Assembly (NCBI RefSeq): GCF_000635915.2
Contig: NZ_CP015614.1
Coordinates: 2,215,501-2,279,500, forward strand
DNA: 64,000 nt
From: Brevundimonas naejangsanensis
GTDB taxonomy: Bacteria; Pseudomonadota; Alphaproteobacteria; Caulobacterales; Caulobacteraceae
Reading direction: 5' to 3'
Shown here: positions 61,975-64,000 of the stretch, piece after piece
Position numbering within the stretch: the first letter of the stretch is position 1
How the letters are laid out: every line of letters starts with the position of its first letter
The notes under the pieces: model-generated
The model's database searches: none
Told to the model about the DNA's origin: nothing
What the model saw: the letters and a program-made list of their open reading frames with translations, nothing else
Program-made: the position numbers and the translations under genes

Positions 61975-63099
61975 ATGACCGATCGCGCCATCCGCAATCT
62001 CGAACACCTGCGCCGCACCGCCTCGACGGCGCGGGTGCTGAACCTGCTCAAGGTCTACGACGAACACGGCGACACCGAGGGCTGGGCCGAGCGGCCGATG
62101 TTCCGCACGCCTGCGCTGAACCGCGCCCTGATCATCAAGCACCGCCTGCGCCGCAACGAGACGGACGCCTTCCCCGGCCGGCGGCAGGTGGCGACCAAGA
62201 TCGTGGTGCCGATCGACAGCACCGACCTGAAGACCGGCGGCCGCTTCATCTTCGTCAATCAGATCGGCTTTGAACGCGCCATGCATGAAGCGTTCGGCGT
62301 CGACGCCGATCATCCGGACCTGAAGACCCTGCGGCTGATGGACCGGCTGCCTTCGCTGGACCCCTTCCTGCTGCGCGAGCAACTGAGACGCGGCAATGTC
62401 GACGCCGCGCCCTGCTACTTCGCCCTCAGCGACGCCGACCTGGAGCGGATGCTGGAGTTCGTCCAACTCGAAATCGAGCCCTTGGTGACCCTCAGCATCG
62501 GCGACGGGGTCGTGGCCGCCGGCTCGACAGCCCGCATGGCCGCGAAGATCCTGTCCAACGCGCCCGGCGACCGGCTGGAGGCCCTGCGCCTGACGCTGAA
62601 GCTGGAGCCTGAGCAGTATCAGGAGGGCGTCTTCTGCTGGAAGGGCTTCCTCTATTACAAATGGGCGCTCAGCAGCCTGATGGCCGACATCGTCAATGTC
62701 GCCGACGAGGTGGTGACGGTGCAGCCCGTCGGCCCCAGCGACCGGGCCGCCGCCGAGTATATTCAACGCGGACGCGGCGTCCTGCGCGCGCGCATCATGA
62801 AAACCTGCGACGAGGTCAGCCGGACGCTGCGCTATTACGACGACGCCTATGCGGCCCTGACGCGCGAGGGCAATCCGGTGGCGTTCCGCGACTTTCTTCT
62901 GGAGGCGCCGGCCCTGTTCACCCGGCTGGGGGACCAGCTGGGCGCGGTGCAGCACATCGTCAGCTTCTGGCGCTTCCGTTTCAACCCCAAGGCGCCGCCA
63001 GTGGGGGTGGACGAGCTGATCGACATCTTCATGGACTTCGAGACCGGCCTGATGGGACGCGGGCCGGACGAGTTCGATCCGCGCGACATCGCGGCGTGA
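61975..63099 (+). CDS. conserved-looking protein of unknown function, 374 residues
   Basis: 374 residues from the ATG at 61975; 17 further codons upstream run into the terminator and are rejected. No signal peptide or membrane helix; predicted largely helical with repeated Arg/Leu-rich segments ([47 protein letters not shown]). A conserved-looking centre [25 protein letters not shown] is odd for a soluble protein. Coding bias is strong and GC3 is high, so the gene is real. I recognise no family. Confidence 0.8.
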   Translation: MTDRAIRNLEHLRRTASTARVLNLLKVYDEHGDTEGWAERPMFRTPALNRALIIKHRLRRNETDAFPGRRQVATKIVVPIDSTDLKTGGRFIFVNQIGFERAMHEAFGVDADHPDLKTLRLMDRLPSLDPFLLREQLRRGNVDAAPCYFALSDADLERMLEFVQLEIEPLVTLSIGDGVVAAGSTARMAAKILSNAPGDRLEALRLTLKLEPEQYQEGVFCWKGFLYYKWALSSLMADIVNVADEVVTVQPVGPSDRAAAEYIQRGRGVLRARIMKTCDEVSRTLRYYDDAYAALTREGNPVAFRDFLLEAPALFTRLGDQLGAVQHIVSFWRFRFNPKAPPVGVDELIDIFMDFETGLMGRGPDEFDPRDIAA

Positions 63100-63110
63100 A
63101 CTGAGCGCCG

Positions 63111-63261
63111 CTTTCCTCCCCATGAAATGGGGAGGGGGACCCCGAAGGGGTGGAGGGGCTTGAACAGCGGGACGGAAAAGAAGGCCGAGGCGAATCCAAG
63201 CAGCCCCTCCGTCTCGTCGGCTACGCCGCCGATCCACCTCCCCATTGCATGGGGAGGAAAG
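63111..63261. repeat. long inverted repeat, family C copy 3
   Basis: CTTTCCTCCCCATGAAATGG and CCATTGCATGGGGAGGAAAG arms, with inner GGGGTGGAGGGGCTTG / CAGCCCCTCCGTC. Between the unknown gene and ahcY (convergent). Copies 1 and 2 are at 35850 and 47517. Confidence 0.87.
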
Positions 63262-63291
63262 AAAAACCCCGCGCCGTCGCCGGCGCGGGGC
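63260..63291 (-). terminator. Rho-independent terminator of ahcY
   Basis: Minus strand GCCCCGCGCC-GGCGAC-GGCGCGGGG followed by TTTTTC. It abuts repeat C3. Confidence 0.88.
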
Positions 63292-63317
63292 TTCTGCCTT
63301 TAGACCTTCAGCAGGCC

Positions 63318-64000
<683 letters not shown>

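Overview
The window reads as ordinary, gene-dense, very GC-rich chromosome of a Caulobacterales-type alphaproteobacterium, most likely Brevundimonas or a close relative. This is inferred from the extreme GC3, the gene neighbourhoods (ffs, dnaX, ybaB and recR together; def-fmt-truA; a scaffold protein with yidD and thrS; etfBA near a cobalamin adenosyltransferase), kdsB for LPS Kdo, a TadE/TadG pair, tryptophan dioxygenase, and families of long intergenic inverted repeats. No phage, plasmid, transposase, integron or CRISPR array is visible. About 79 protein genes, one tRNA and one SRP RNA are supported.

Layout. 1-3.6 kb: coq7, an FKBP lipoprotein, threonine dehydratase and small envelope proteins. 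3.65-8.75 kb: an iron/siderophore-type uptake locus with a binding protein, a YncE-like propeller, a FecE-type ATPase, a FecCD-type permease and a divergent Fes/IroE-like esterase, with palindromes at two control points. 8.8-11.9 kb: thioesterase, def, fmt, truA. 12-19.9 kb: YidB-like protein, an entericidin-like lipoprotein missed by simple ORF calling, a TPP enzyme, a DUF885 protein, trmD-rplS, kynA and a CHAP protein. 19.9-27 kb: an acyltransferase, a lone C5 DNA methyltransferase and the ydbH-ynbE-ydbL operon for phospholipid transport to the outer membrane. 27.3-32.8 kb: an M23 peptidase, tadE/tadG, tRNA-Gly(CCC), a TraB/GumN protein and a small HTH/membrane gene pair. 32.8-38.6 kb: rmuC, recR, ybaB, a nitroreductase wedged in on the other strand, dnaX, a DUF3597 protein and ffs. 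38.6-49.3 kb: nudC, kdsB, a membrane cytochrome c, an NlpC/P60 protein, an M17 aminopeptidase, a TPR protein, an IscU-like protein, yidD, thrS and arfB. 49.3-58.3 kb: ubiB-ubiE, phhB-SDR, a tandem pair of exported amidohydrolases and etfBA. 58.4-64 kb: cobalamin adenosyltransferase, a HIG1 protein, a TonB-dependent receptor behind two Fur-like palindromes, an unknown conserved protein and the 3' part of ahcY.

The strongest signal that ordinary gene calls do not explain is the repeat landscape. Ten long inverted repeats of six families occupy gene-end intergenic spaces, and two families of short palindromes have been captured into the C-terminal coding ends of real genes (fmt and a DUF2383 gene). 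One long-repeat family shows paired compensatory base changes in its hairpin. I found no convincing wholly new multi-gene system. The best candidates for follow-up are these repeats, the siderophore locus with its tight divergent control region, a DnaX without zinc-finger cysteines, an amidohydrolase lacking its metal motif beside an intact one, and the unknown 374-residue protein at 61975.
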